Positions 8,302-15,964 of a DNA stretch of 41,364 bases are shown here, piece after piece. Position numbers and translations under genes: made by a program. Within the stretch, counting starts at the first letter, position 1; each line of letters starts with the position of its first letter. Source of the DNA: Clostridia bacterium (lineage in GTDB: Bacteria; Bacillota; Clostridia; Oscillospirales; Acutalibacteraceae); the NCBI GenBank assembly GCA_017396895.1, contig JAFQKN010000189.1:1-41364 (forward strand), read 5' to 3'. A model generated the notes under the pieces. That model was not told where the DNA came from, made no database searches, and was given only the letters and a program-made list of their open reading frames with translations.

Positions 8302-9813
8302 ATGGCAAAGCAAACCAAGGCGCCGACCGAACAGAGCCAGGCCGTATACGGCAACCGACGGTTTGTCGGCAAGATCGAACGAGTCGGATATGTGCTCAAT
8401 GACTCTGCGGCAAGTCTGAACATCAACGATTTTAATGACCGTTACATTTATGACGTTGTCGGGATCAGTTTCAAGTATCTTGCGATTCAGAACGTCGTTG
8501 CAACCATCTGGGATACGATCAACGACACCTTCATCGGTGTTATTGTCGAAAGAACCCGTACCCGTTGGGGTAAATTCCGTCCCTATCTGTTGCTCGGCCA
8601 GTTTCCGCTGACGATCCTCGGAATGTGGAAATGGCTGATCCCGTTCATTTTTCCGAACACACCGGCCACATATCTGCCCAAGTGGATATTCTATTTTGCA
8701 ATGTCCATCATCACCGAAACGGCAGGCACTTTCACCTCCATTGCACACGCAGGGTTTATGTCTACCATAACCCCCGATCCTGTCGAGCGAACGGGGCTGA
8801 TTGCACTTGCCAATGTTGTATCGCACATTTTTGAAGACGTTCCGAAACAGATATTCGGCATTTTGTATGACCTTGTCATCGCGGGCAAACTGAAGATTCC
8901 GATGCAGAATCTCTTTGCGGGATTTGCCGTTCCGTGTGCTCTGCTTTCGGCATTCTTTATGCTGTTCTTCTTCCTGAACACCCGTGAGCGCGTCATGCAG
9001 ACCATTACGAAACCGAGTATTCTGCAGGGACTCAAAGCCATTGTCACCAACAAGCCCATGCTCATCAATGCTCTGTCCTCGTTCCTGTCGGGATTCAGCA
9101 TCGGACAGAGCCGAAGCAACTATTACATCGATGTTCTCGGTTCGATCACACTGAAAACCATCGTCGGCATTCCCGCGTTCCCCATCAAGTTCATCAGTTA
9201 CAGTTTTGTGGCACCTCTGCGTAAGCGGTTCTCCACCAAAGCACTGTGGATCTTTGAAGATGCATGGACGGATATGCTGTGGCTTGTTGTTTGGGGCATC
9301 GGCTCCATCAACGGCAACTTCAAAAAGCGTTCGGTCATGTTGCCCGTATTCTGCATTGAAGAAATTTTCGAAATGTGCGTTTACGGACTGCGCCGCGTTA
9401 TTCCTGCCGAAATCGACAACGAGTCCATGGACTACTGCGAATGGAAAAACGGCTACCGTGCCGAAGCCATGACCGGTGTTACCAAAGCACTGATCTCCAA
9501 ACTGCAGGCCGCCGTAATGGGCAGTGTCAACAATCTCGTGATGGGTAAGATCGGCTACGTACAGGGACAGACCATCGGCACCCAGACCGACAAAACGAAA
9601 TGGTGGATCTTTGCCCTCGGTACCGGCCTGCCGATCATTTCCAGCAGTCTCGGTATTATCCCTAAGTTCTTCTATCCGCTGTCCGCCGAAAAACGCGTAC
9701 AGATGTACAAGGAACTCAAAGAACGCCGCGAAACGGTCGCCCATGTCATGAACCGCGCCGACGCACAGGCCGCTGCAGACCTTGTAAGAAGCGAACAGGA
9801 AACCATGAATTGA
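8302..9813 (+). CDS. GPH-family sugar:cation symporter (MFS_2)
   Basis: The product is a 503-residue integral membrane protein with many hydrophobic segments, of the glycoside-pentoside-hexuronide:cation symporter family. The recognisable loop is NDTFIGVIVERTRTRWGKFR (about 70-90), matching the family pattern of a conserved Asp, a basic cluster and GKFRPY. A second related cytoplasmic signature is MDYCEWKNGYRAEAMTG (about 379-395). I chose the ATG at 8302 because GGAG is 9 bases upstream; a start at 8230 would lie on the promoter. The substrate cannot be read from sequence; a glycoside or uronide is a family-level guess. It stands alone with its own promoter and terminator. Confidence 0.87.
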   Translation: MAKQTKAPTEQSQAVYGNRRFVGKIERVGYVLNDSAASLNINDFNDRYIYDVVGISFKYLAIQNVVATIWDTINDTFIGVIVERTRTRWGKFRPYLLLGQFPLTILGMWKWLIPFIFPNTPATYLPKWIFYFAMSIITETAGTFTSIAHAGFMSTITPDPVERTGLIALANVVSHIFEDVPKQIFGILYDLVIAGKLKIPMQNLFAGFAVPCALLSAFFMLFFFLNTRERVMQTITKPSILQGLKAIVTNKPMLINALSSFLSGFSIGQSRSNYYIDVLGSITLKTIVGIPAFPIKFISYSFVAPLRKRFSTKALWIFEDAWTDMLWLVVWGIGSINGNFKKRSVMLPVFCIEEIFEMCVYGLRRVIPAEIDNESMDYCEWKNGYRAEAMTGVTKALISKLQAAVMGSVNNLVMGKIGYVQGQTIGTQTDKTKWWIFALGTGLPIISSSLGIIPKFFYPLSAEKRVQMYKELKERRETVAHVMNRADAQAAADLVRSEQETMN

Positions 9814-9828
9814 ATCACTTAAAACGGT

Positions 9829-9869
9829 ACAGCCGCAGGAGCACGAACTCTTACGGCTGTTGTTTTTTT
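9829..9869 (+). terminator. Terminator hairpin after the symporter; left copy of a flanking repeat
   Basis: ACAGCCGCAGGAG and CTCTTACGGCTGT form an imperfect stem followed by a seven-T run. The same ACAGCCGCAGGAG arm and CGGCTGT-plus-T-run end recur at 10626-10667, on the other side of the SLOG/XRE module, in the same orientation. Confidence 0.8.
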
Positions 9870-9891
9870 ATTTTCAATGGTAAAGAAATTC

Positions 9892-10329
9892 TTACATATC
9901 AGCAAGATTGAAGACTGTTTTTCCTCTTTTTCTTGCCGTTTCTGTGAATTTTGCTGCTCCGCCTGTGTTGTGAGTGACATAAGAAATTACAAAATCAGAT
10001 TGCTTTATCATCCACTCATTTCGCTTTGATATTGCAAATTTTTTTGGAACATTTTCCAATCCTTCCGGATAAACAGAATCCGGATAATTTTCATTATAAT
10101 ACTCGTTATTACCCGGAAGATAAGCCAACACAACGGCATAGGAAATGTCCGGAAATTGCTTTTTGACATCTTTCAAAACCCTGCGTGCTATAGCGTCAAA
10201 TTGTCCTTGATTGCCGACATAAAAATTTGTCACATTTTCTTCCGAAATTAATTGAATGATTAATTTTTCCAACGAATCGGCAATAGCGGACGGCGAATCT
10301 TTATGACCGAAAAAAGTACAAGTACGCAT
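9892..10329 (-). CDS. SLOG-domain protein (DUF1273/YpsA-like)
   Basis: The product is a 145-residue Rossmann-like protein beginning MRTCTFFGHKDSP, which matches the TFFGHRD start of DUF1273/YpsA-type SLOG proteins. Further support is NFYVGNQGQFDAIARRVL (about 36-53) and the C-terminal THNTGGAAKFTETARKRG. SLOG domains bind nucleotide-derived ligands; no reaction can be assigned here. AAGGAG is 6 bases before the ATG at 10329, and an ATG at 10332 is only 3 bases away from it. The gene is visibly more AT-rich than its neighbours. It diverges from a small XRE regulator with shared palindromes between them, so control by that regulator is likely. Confidence 0.78.
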   Translation of the reverse strand: MRTCTFFGHKDSPSAIADSLEKLIIQLISEENVTNFYVGNQGQFDAIARRVLKDVKKQFPDISYAVVLAYLPGNNEYYNENYPDSVYPEGLENVPKKFAISKRNEWMIKQSDFVISYVTHNTGGAAKFTETARKRGKTVFNLADM

Positions 10330-10346
10330 CATAATCTCCTTTATAT

Positions 10347-10361
10347 GGGGATTATATCCCC
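10347..10361. promoter_or_regulatory. Perfect palindrome, likely repressor operator
   Basis: GGGGATTATATCCCC is a perfect 6-3-6 inverted repeat between the divergent SLOG and XRE genes. A related half-site, GATTATAACCCCC (10373-10385), covers the -10 box of the SLOG promoter. The pair looks like a two-site operator for the adjacent XRE protein. Confidence 0.55.
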
Positions 10362-10373
10362 TTAATAATTGAG

Positions 10374-10402
10374 ATTATAACCCCCATAATATAGAAAGTC
10401 AA
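10374..10402 (-). promoter_or_regulatory. Promoter of the SLOG gene
   Basis: Minus strand: -35 TTGACT (10397-10402), 17-base spacer, -10 TATAAT (10374-10379). Its -10 box overlaps the second operator-like half-site. Confidence 0.7.
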
Positions 10403-10416
10403 GAAGGGGGTTGCGT

Positions 10417-10626
10417 ATGATCGTTTTTGATAAATTATGGGAAACCATGCGCAGGCAGGGAATATCAACGTATGCATTGCGTGAGCAATGCGGAATTGAC
10501 AGTAAGACAGTGCGTCGGCTGAAAGCAAATGAAAATGTGGAAACCAAAACGCTTGATAAACTTTGCAGTGTTCTGCATTGCAGACTTGAGGACATTGCGG
10601 AGTATGTAGGTGATACAAATGAATAA
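10417..10626 (+). CDS. Small XRE-family transcriptional regulator
   Basis: The product is 69 residues and essentially one Cro/C1-type helix-turn-helix domain of the YozG-like kind. It reads WETMRRQGISTYALREQC, then the recognition-helix region DSKTVRRLKANENVETKT, and ends with LCSVLHCRLEDIAEYV, the typical last helix. AGAAGGGGG lies 6 bases before the ATG at 10417; an in-frame TTG at 10411 overlaps that site and is less likely. It diverges from the SLOG gene and probably represses both through the palindromes at 10347-10385. Confidence 0.85.
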   Translation: MIVFDKLWETMRRQGISTYALREQCGIDSKTVRRLKANENVETKTLDKLCSVLHCRLEDIAEYVGDTNE

Positions 10627-10667
10627 CAGCCGCAGGAGAAAATGCTCTCCTGCGGCTGTGTTTTTTT
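10626..10667 (+). terminator. Terminator after XRE gene; right copy of a flanking repeat
   Basis: ACAGCCGCAGGAG and CTCCTGCGGCTGT form a perfect 13-bp stem with a 9-base loop, then GTTTTTTT. It shares its 13-base left arm and its CGGCTGT-T-run end with the hairpin at 9829-9869. Confidence 0.9.
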
Positions 10668-10686
10668 GATTGCTCATGAACAGGTT

Positions 10687-11322
10687 TTATTTTTTTACCT
10701 TAAATCTTTGCACGAATCCGATGAGCTGTCCCGACAGCACCACGGTCAGCAGGGAATAGGCAATCCGGTTGAACGGAATATAAGTCAGCGAAAGTCCCAA
10801 GACCAAAAGATCGGACACAAGATACACCCATTGAATCCTGACTTTCAGACGTGCAGACAGGGCCATTGCCAGTGCATCGTCGCCGCACGGCGCACCGCCT
10901 GCGCGAACACACAGGCCGGCTCCCAGACCGACGAAAACCGCACCGACCAATGCCGCAACCAAGGGCATTTGGGCAATTTGGGGGTATACTGCGGGGAACT
11001 GCTCAAAGAGTGCGTAAAACACCGAAAAACCGCCGCCTGCGATCGCGGAATAGCCGATGAAATCCCGTCCGAGCGTTTTCCAGCCGAATACGTAGCAAAC
11101 GGCATTGAGAAGGAAGCCCGAAACGGCGGGGGACAGATCGAGCCAATGCTCACCCAATAAGGTCAGCCCCAATATGCCGCCCTCGGTGACGCTCGATACG
11201 GAGTGAATATTATACATCCCGAATGCAAGGATCGCACTGCCGAGAAGTGCCTGTAAGCAGGGAACAGCCTTGAATTGCGGCAGATGTTTTTTTATGTTTT
11301 TCAAATCAGCCAATTGACACAC
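10687..11322 (-). CDS. YitT-family membrane protein (DUF161)
   Basis: The product is a 211-residue protein with about five hydrophobic segments. It contains the YitT-type features SAILAFGMYNIHSVSSVTEGGILGL (about 29-53, the typical Gly-rich first helix), SGFLLNAVCYVFGWKTLG and CVRAGGAPCGDDALAMALS. The exact role of this widespread Firmicutes family is unknown; transport is a guess. The start is uncertain: the GTG at 11322 lies against an AAGG motif, and a TTG at 11313 has better spacing from it. It is a single gene with its own promoter, convergent with the XRE gene. Confidence 0.82.
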   Translation of the reverse strand: MCQLADLKNIKKHLPQFKAVPCLQALLGSAILAFGMYNIHSVSSVTEGGILGLTLLGEHWLDLSPAVSGFLLNAVCYVFGWKTLGRDFIGYSAIAGGGFSVFYALFEQFPAVYPQIAQMPLVAALVGAVFVGLGAGLCVRAGGAPCGDDALAMALSARLKVRIQWVYLVSDLLVLGLSLTYIPFNRIAYSLLTVVLSGQLIGFVQRFKVKK

Positions 11323-11346
11323 CTTGTTTTTTTTGTATTACTCAGC

Positions 11347-11375
11347 ATTATGCCATAACTTTCGCAACTTGTCAA
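11347..11375 (-). promoter_or_regulatory. Promoter of the YitT-type gene
   Basis: Minus strand: -35 TTGACA (11370-11375), 17-base spacer, -10 CATAAT (11347-11352). Confidence 0.7.
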
Positions 11376-11403
11376 ATCCATTTAAATAATGCCGTTTGCG
11401 CGG

Positions 11404-11446
11404 AAAAAACAAACAGCAGTGTTCCGAAAAGAGCACTGCTGTTTTT
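11404..11446 (-). terminator. Terminator of the five-gene unit ending in the GH5 gene
   Basis: On the minus strand ACAGCAGTGC and CACTGCTGT form a stem with a short loop, followed by TTGTTTTTTCC. It lies about 33 bases after the GH5 stop. Confidence 0.8.
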
Positions 11447-11479
11447 GCAATTACGTAATTGAATTGTAATGCATCGGGC

Positions 11480-12931
11480 TTAATACTGTGCCACGATCAC
11501 GCACTTGCCGTCCGTGGGTTCTGCTTTGAGAATGCAGTGACCGACGGCGTTTTCTTCGAGCGTGTATTTTGCAGTGGAGAGAATGCTTTTCGGCTTTTTG
11601 CCGAGGAATACTTCCGTGGGAGCCTGTACTGCGGCATCTCCCGTGTAATACAGGGAGAATTCCTTGCGTTTGCGGTCGTAGCCGTACTTTTTGACGGTGC
11701 CTGCCACGGCTTGCGGATACGGTCTTGCAAGGATCTCACCGATGCCGCCCTTGTGCAATTCGTTGTTGTAGTGCCAATAAGTCTGGCTCCACTGATTGCG
11801 GTCGAATTTTGCGATCAGATGCTCAAGTGCCGGATATTCTTCGGCTCCCGGAACCATGCCGCCCCATTCACCGACCAACACGGGTACGCCCAGTCTCTGC
11901 TGGGTGCGTTCGTGCTCGTTGAAGATCTGATCGACACGGAACGGACTTGCAAAGTTGGTCAGCGGTGTGTCCACCGTCAGGTCATAGCCGTGCGGTGCAA
12001 ATGCAAGATTCTTTTCCACTGTGCCGTCATTGTAGGTCAGCTTCGGAGTACTGCAGGGAATGCCGAGGTTGGAATAGTAGCAGTTTTCCATGAATATGAT
12101 GCCCTTGTCCGTTACTTCGCGGATGGCCGTGCAGGCACGTTTGAAAAACGGATAGTAACGCTCAATATCAAATTCGCGGATCTCTTTTTTGCCGGAATCC
12201 ACAAGTTTTGCATACAGTTTTTCGTCGTTGATGCAATCCAGACAGTTCATGATCTCACCGCTTGTGAGTTCTTTGAGTGCTTTCTTGCGGTCAAAACGAG
12301 GATCGGTCAGCACGACCTTGGCAATGCGTTTGACAAGATTGCGGAACACCTTGCCGCCGGGTGTGCCGGGGAAGGGTTCGTTGAGCACGTCAAAGCCGAT
12401 CAAAGCGGGTTTATCCTGCAGATATTTGACGGTAAAGCGAAGCATATCGCAGAACCAATCCTGCAGACCTCTGCCGTTTACGGCTCTGTTTTCCCAGAAT
12501 GCATCGAAGGATTGATGCACGGGCTTGCGGAAGAAATAGCCTTCCGCCCAGATGACATAGATCTTTTTCAGTTTGTCGCCGTCAAAGGATGCCCATGCGG
12601 GGGCTCCGTCACCGTAGCCGGTACCGAAGTCCGAATACAGATCCTGATGCAGATCCAAAAATGCCATCAGACCGTATTCTTCACACCAATCCAAGGCCTG
12701 ACGCATACTGTCAAGGTAAGCGGTATTGTATTTCCCCGGTTCGGGTTCAATGCCCGACCATACGCAACCAAGGCGCACCATGTTGCCGCCGTTGAGAGCG
12801 ATCAGGCGAAAATCTTCTTGTGTCCAACCGGGCAGGTTGGGGCTTTTGTTGACAATATTCATGCCTTGAAAAATGCGCGCTCTGCCGAATTCGTCAATAA
12901 AACAGGTGCCGCGGGTAAGAATATCCGTCAT
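11480..12931 (-). CDS. GH5 glycoside hydrolase, endoglycoceramidase-like
   Basis: The product is a 483-residue glycoside hydrolase of family 5 with a (beta/alpha)8 barrel. Landmarks are FQGMNIV at 21-27, NMVRLGCVWSGIEPEPG at 50-66, LDLHQDLYS at 92-100, GDGAPAW at 107-113, the acid/base Glu185 in VLNEPFPG, HGYD at 314-317 and the nucleophile Glu355 in VGEWGG. The combination of HQDLYS and GDGAPAW is typical of endoglycosylceramidase-type GH5 proteins. No signal peptide is visible, so it probably acts in the cytoplasm on imported glycosides; the true substrate is unknown. It is the last gene of a five-gene unit, 38 bases after an SDR gene, and is followed by a terminator. Confidence 0.87.
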   Translation of the reverse strand: MTDILTRGTCFIDEFGRARIFQGMNIVNKSPNLPGWTQEDFRLIALNGGNMVRLGCVWSGIEPEPGKYNTAYLDSMRQALDWCEEYGLMAFLDLHQDLYSDFGTGYGDGAPAWASFDGDKLKKIYVIWAEGYFFRKPVHQSFDAFWENRAVNGRGLQDWFCDMLRFTVKYLQDKPALIGFDVLNEPFPGTPGGKVFRNLVKRIAKVVLTDPRFDRKKALKELTSGEIMNCLDCINDEKLYAKLVDSGKKEIREFDIERYYPFFKRACTAIREVTDKGIIFMENCYYSNLGIPCSTPKLTYNDGTVEKNLAFAPHGYDLTVDTPLTNFASPFRVDQIFNEHERTQQRLGVPVLVGEWGGMVPGAEEYPALEHLIAKFDRNQWSQTYWHYNNELHKGGIGEILARPYPQAVAGTVKKYGYDRKRKEFSLYYTGDAAVQAPTEVFLGKKPKSILSTAKYTLEENAVGHCILKAEPTDGKCVIVAQY

Positions 12932-12969
12932 AACAAACTCTCCTTAAAATGGTTTTTTATCAGATTGCT

Positions 12970-13962
12970 TTATTTCTTTTCGTTTTCCTTGATCCATGCA
13001 ACGGTGTCTTTCAGGGATTCAAGCAGCGGGCGGGGCTTGTAGTCCAGTTCTTTTGCCGCTTTTTCATAAGAGAAGTTGCAGTTGGAGCAAAGTTTGCGGA
13101 TGGAATAACGGGTGAACAGCGGTGTTTTATCCGCTTTCTTATAATAGAACTCCATGAGGGGTGCAAAGCTGTAGCAAAGCTTGTAACCGATGCCGATCCT
13201 GGGTTCTTTGTTGCCGGCTGCCTTTGCAAGCAGACGGATGAATTCGTCCACCGTGCACATCTGGTTGCAGGCGATGTAGCAACTGCCGGGAATGCCTTTG
13301 TGTGCGGCGGCTCTTGTCAGAATTGCCACGTCGCGTACGTCAACGAAATTGTAGCCGCCGAATGTCAGGGTGATGGGGAATTTGCCGCCCATGAACATAC
13401 GGATCATGCTGCCGACGGAGGAAACTTTGAAATCGTAGGGACCCATGCAGGCGGCGGGCTGAACGACCACAACGTCCAGACCGTTTTTGCCCTGGCTGTC
13501 AAGAACGAACTTGGTGGCCTCCGCCTTGGTCTTGGCATAAGCACCTTCCAGTTTGTCGGGATCGTAGTCGTAGACTTCCGTCATGACCTGATTGTCGGGC
13601 AGGGGTACGTATGTATCGACCGAGGACATATAGACCAGTCTCTTGACGCCGCAGGCAAGGCAGGCATTGACGACGTTGATCGTTCCTTCGACATTGATCT
13701 TGCGGATCATATCTTCATAGCCTTCTTTGATCTCAACACAGCCTGCTACGTGATAAACCACGTCACAACCCTCAAAGGCTTTGAGAAGTGAATCGTAATC
13801 GGTTACGTCGCCCTTGACTTTTTCAACGTCCATACCTTCAAAATAACCCGGATCTTTACGCAGAATAATACGGGTCTTGTCGCCGTTGGCGAGCATTTCT
13901 TTAAGCAGGGCGAAGCCGACGTGACCGGTCGCACCGGTAAGAGCATACATTTTTTCAGACAT
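12970..13962 (-). CDS. NAD(P)-dependent epimerase/reductase (extended SDR)
   Basis: The product is a 330-residue extended short-chain dehydrogenase. The N-terminal nucleotide-binding loop is TGATGHVG (residues 9-16). The family segment YHVAGCVEI follows near 70, the catalytic Ser is in YMSSVDTY (111-118), and the Tyr-Lys pair is Y142/K146 in GAYAKTKAEA. It resembles the dihydroflavonol-4-reductase/NAD-dependent epimerase group; the substrate is not evident. The ribosome site is weak (AGGATAGG about 12 bases upstream). It lies 46 bases after the hemolysin III-type gene and just before the GH5 gene, which suggests sugar or lipid metabolism. Confidence 0.9.
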   Translation of the reverse strand: MSEKMYALTGATGHVGFALLKEMLANGDKTRIILRKDPGYFEGMDVEKVKGDVTDYDSLLKAFEGCDVVYHVAGCVEIKEGYEDMIRKINVEGTINVVNACLACGVKRLVYMSSVDTYVPLPDNQVMTEVYDYDPDKLEGAYAKTKAEATKFVLDSQGKNGLDVVVVQPAACMGPYDFKVSSVGSMIRMFMGGKFPITLTFGGYNFVDVRDVAILTRAAAHKGIPGSCYIACNQMCTVDEFIRLLAKAAGNKEPRIGIGYKLCYSFAPLMEFYYKKADKTPLFTRYSIRKLCSNCNFSYEKAAKELDYKPRPLLESLKDTVAWIKENEKK

Positions 13963-14008
13963 TTTCTTTTACACCTATCCTTTATTCTCAAATATTTTTT
14001 TTATTTTA

Positions 14009-14680
14009 TCACAATGCGTTGGCACTGTAAATATAATACCAGATTCCGAATCCGTGAAACGCACTTCCGATGAGTACGAACACGTGAAAAATGCTGTGGC
14101 AATAGCGTATTTTTTTACCCAAAGCATAAAGCACCATGCCGAGCATATAGGCCGCACCGCCGCCGAACACGCTGATGAGTGTGCCGACAGGGAAGATCTC
14201 CACCATCGGCTTAATGCCGACAAAGGCGAGCACAATACCGCAGATCAGCGTAAAGGCAAGGCGGAACGGTTTTGTTTTTTCAAAATTGACCGTTGCCATC
14301 AGAATACCGGCCGTAAAACTGCTCCATGCCGTTACCCACATAACGATCGCCAACGTCGGTTCGTAATCGTAAAGCAGAGCCGCAGACGGGGTAGCACAGC
14401 CTGCAATGGCAAGAAAAACCATACAGTGATCGATCACGCGGCATATTCTTTTGATCTTGCCACCGTTTACTCCGTGATAAACGGCAGATGCGGTGTACAT
14501 GGTTATCATGGAAATGCCGAACACGACCGCACAGACCGTGCGTACGGGATTTCCGATGCGCGCAGCACCCGAGAGACACGCAAGCATGACAAAAAGACTT
14601 GCAACCGCCCCGAATGCGTGTGTGAGTGTATTATAGAATTCTTCTTTTTTTGTGTAATCAACAATGGTTACATTTTGCAT
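14009..14680 (-). CDS. Hemolysin III / PAQR-family membrane protein
   Basis: The product is 223 residues with about seven hydrophobic segments. It has the Hly-III/PAQR residues: LTHAFGAVASL near the N-terminus, the SAVYHG motif in the third helix, VIDHCMVFLAIAG, and a C-terminal HSIFHVFVLIGSAFHG with three of the conserved His residues that bind zinc in this superfamily. Despite the name, bacterial members are mostly linked to membrane lipid homeostasis; hemolysis should not be assumed. It starts 6 bases after the glycerate kinase stop and is therefore likely translated from the same message. Confidence 0.9.
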   Translation of the reverse strand: MQNVTIVDYTKKEEFYNTLTHAFGAVASLFVMLACLSGAARIGNPVRTVCAVVFGISMITMYTASAVYHGVNGGKIKRICRVIDHCMVFLAIAGCATPSAALLYDYEPTLAIVMWVTAWSSFTAGILMATVNFEKTKPFRLAFTLICGIVLAFVGIKPMVEIFPVGTLISVFGGGAAYMLGMVLYALGKKIRYCHSIFHVFVLIGSAFHGFGIWYYIYSANAL

Positions 14681-14686
14681 AAAGTG

Positions 14687-15961
14687 TCACGCCTGAATAA
14701 GAATTAAAATAAGGTCATTTACATTTGTTCCCGTGGGGCCTGTCATCAGCAGGGCATTGCCTGCACGCAGGGCGGTATAGGCATCGTTGTTTGCAAGAGC
14801 CGAGGATGCATCGATACCGCGTTCGTGCATTCTTTGCACCGTACATCCGTCTGCAAGACCGCCTGCGGCATCCGTAGGGCCGTCCGTTCCGTCCGAACCG
14901 CCTGCAAGGAATACGATATTCTGTGTGTTTTGCAATTCGATTGCCGCGCGCAGAGCCGCTTGCTGACTTCTGCCGCCTTTGCCGTTGCCGCGCACGGTAA
15001 CAGTGGTTTCGCCGCCGATAATAAATGCGGTTTTTCCGCTTTTTGATCGTGCGCACGCGATGGCCGTTTGAAGGGCTTTTACGGTGGCTTCTTCCGCATC
15101 ACCGGACAGGTCTGTGCCGCAATGCACTGTTTGATATCCGCGCTTTTCGGCTTCTTCTGCCGCCGCATCGCAAAGCATTTTGACGTCACCGACAATGCAG
15201 AAGTGGGGATGATCGGGTAAGCAGGCTTTTGACGGTAATGTATCAAAGATACCGCTGTCGTTGAGATCGTATTTTTTGACGATCCCGCGCAGTGTTTCGT
15301 CCGAAACGGGATCCTGCTGTGTGGGCCCCGAGGCGATCACGTCCGGTCTGCTGCCTGGTACGTCCGACAATGCATACGTACGCACGGTTGCAGGTTGCAT
15401 GTGCGCCGCCAGTTTTCCGCCCTTGACCGCGGAAAGCCGTTTGCGCACACAGTTGAGTTCGTATATATCCGCACCGCTTTTCAGTAAGCGTTCGGTGATT
15501 TGTTGCTGTTGCCGTGCGTCAATAAGAGACGATTCAAACAATGCCGAACCGCCGCCCGAAATGAGCACAAGGCAAACGTCTGTTTCGCAAAGACTGCCTG
15601 TTCCGGCCAATACATATTCGGCGGCTTTACGGGAGTTTTCATCGCTGACGGGGTGTCCCGCTTCAAAACAGACACAATTCGGTGCCGAAAAGGAGCCGAG
15701 GTGTTCGTATTTTGTAACAAGCACCGCTTCCTGTATGCCGTCTGCGCCGAACGTATCATAAGCCGCCTGCATCATGGGGACGGCGGCTTTGCCGATGCTC
15801 AGCACAAAACGGAATTGCCTGTGTTTTTCTTTTTGCAAGGCTTTGCAGGTGCTTTCATACGGATTGGCAGACTGTACGGCATGGCCGAATACGGCAAGCG
15901 CATCCTGTTGCAACTGCGAAAGGCACTCGTTTTCATTTAATAAAAAGGGATGTATATTCAT
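14687..15961 (-). CDS. Glycerate 2-kinase (MOFRL family)
   Basis: The product is a 424-residue member of the DUF4147-MOFRL family, expected to phosphorylate D-glycerate to 2-phosphoglycerate with ATP. The N-terminal domain carries VLSIGKAAVPMMQAAY and LISGGGSALFE. The mid-region has LSAVKGGKLAAHMQPA and LSDVPGSRPDVIASGPTQ, and the C-terminal MOFRL domain has GGETTVTVRGNGKGGRSQQ and FLAGGSDGTDGPTDAAGG. These proteins are often mislabelled hydroxypyruvate reductase. The gene begins 3 bases after the metallophosphoesterase stop and ends 6 bases before the hemolysin III-type gene, so it is inside an operon. Confidence 0.93.
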   Translation of the reverse strand: MNIHPFLLNENECLSQLQQDALAVFGHAVQSANPYESTCKALQKEKHRQFRFVLSIGKAAVPMMQAAYDTFGADGIQEAVLVTKYEHLGSFSAPNCVCFEAGHPVSDENSRKAAEYVLAGTGSLCETDVCLVLISGGGSALFESSLIDARQQQQITERLLKSGADIYELNCVRKRLSAVKGGKLAAHMQPATVRTYALSDVPGSRPDVIASGPTQQDPVSDETLRGIVKKYDLNDSGIFDTLPSKACLPDHPHFCIVGDVKMLCDAAAEEAEKRGYQTVHCGTDLSGDAEEATVKALQTAIACARSKSGKTAFIIGGETTVTVRGNGKGGRSQQAALRAAIELQNTQNIVFLAGGSDGTDGPTDAAGGLADGCTVQRMHERGIDASSALANNDAYTALRAGNALLMTGPTGTNVNDLILILIQA

Positions 15962-15964
15962 CGT

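Noticed and set aside
8062-9744. A 560-codon minus-strand open frame opposite the first symporter
   Set aside because: Antisense shadow of a clear transporter gene; it also runs into the pur promoter region.
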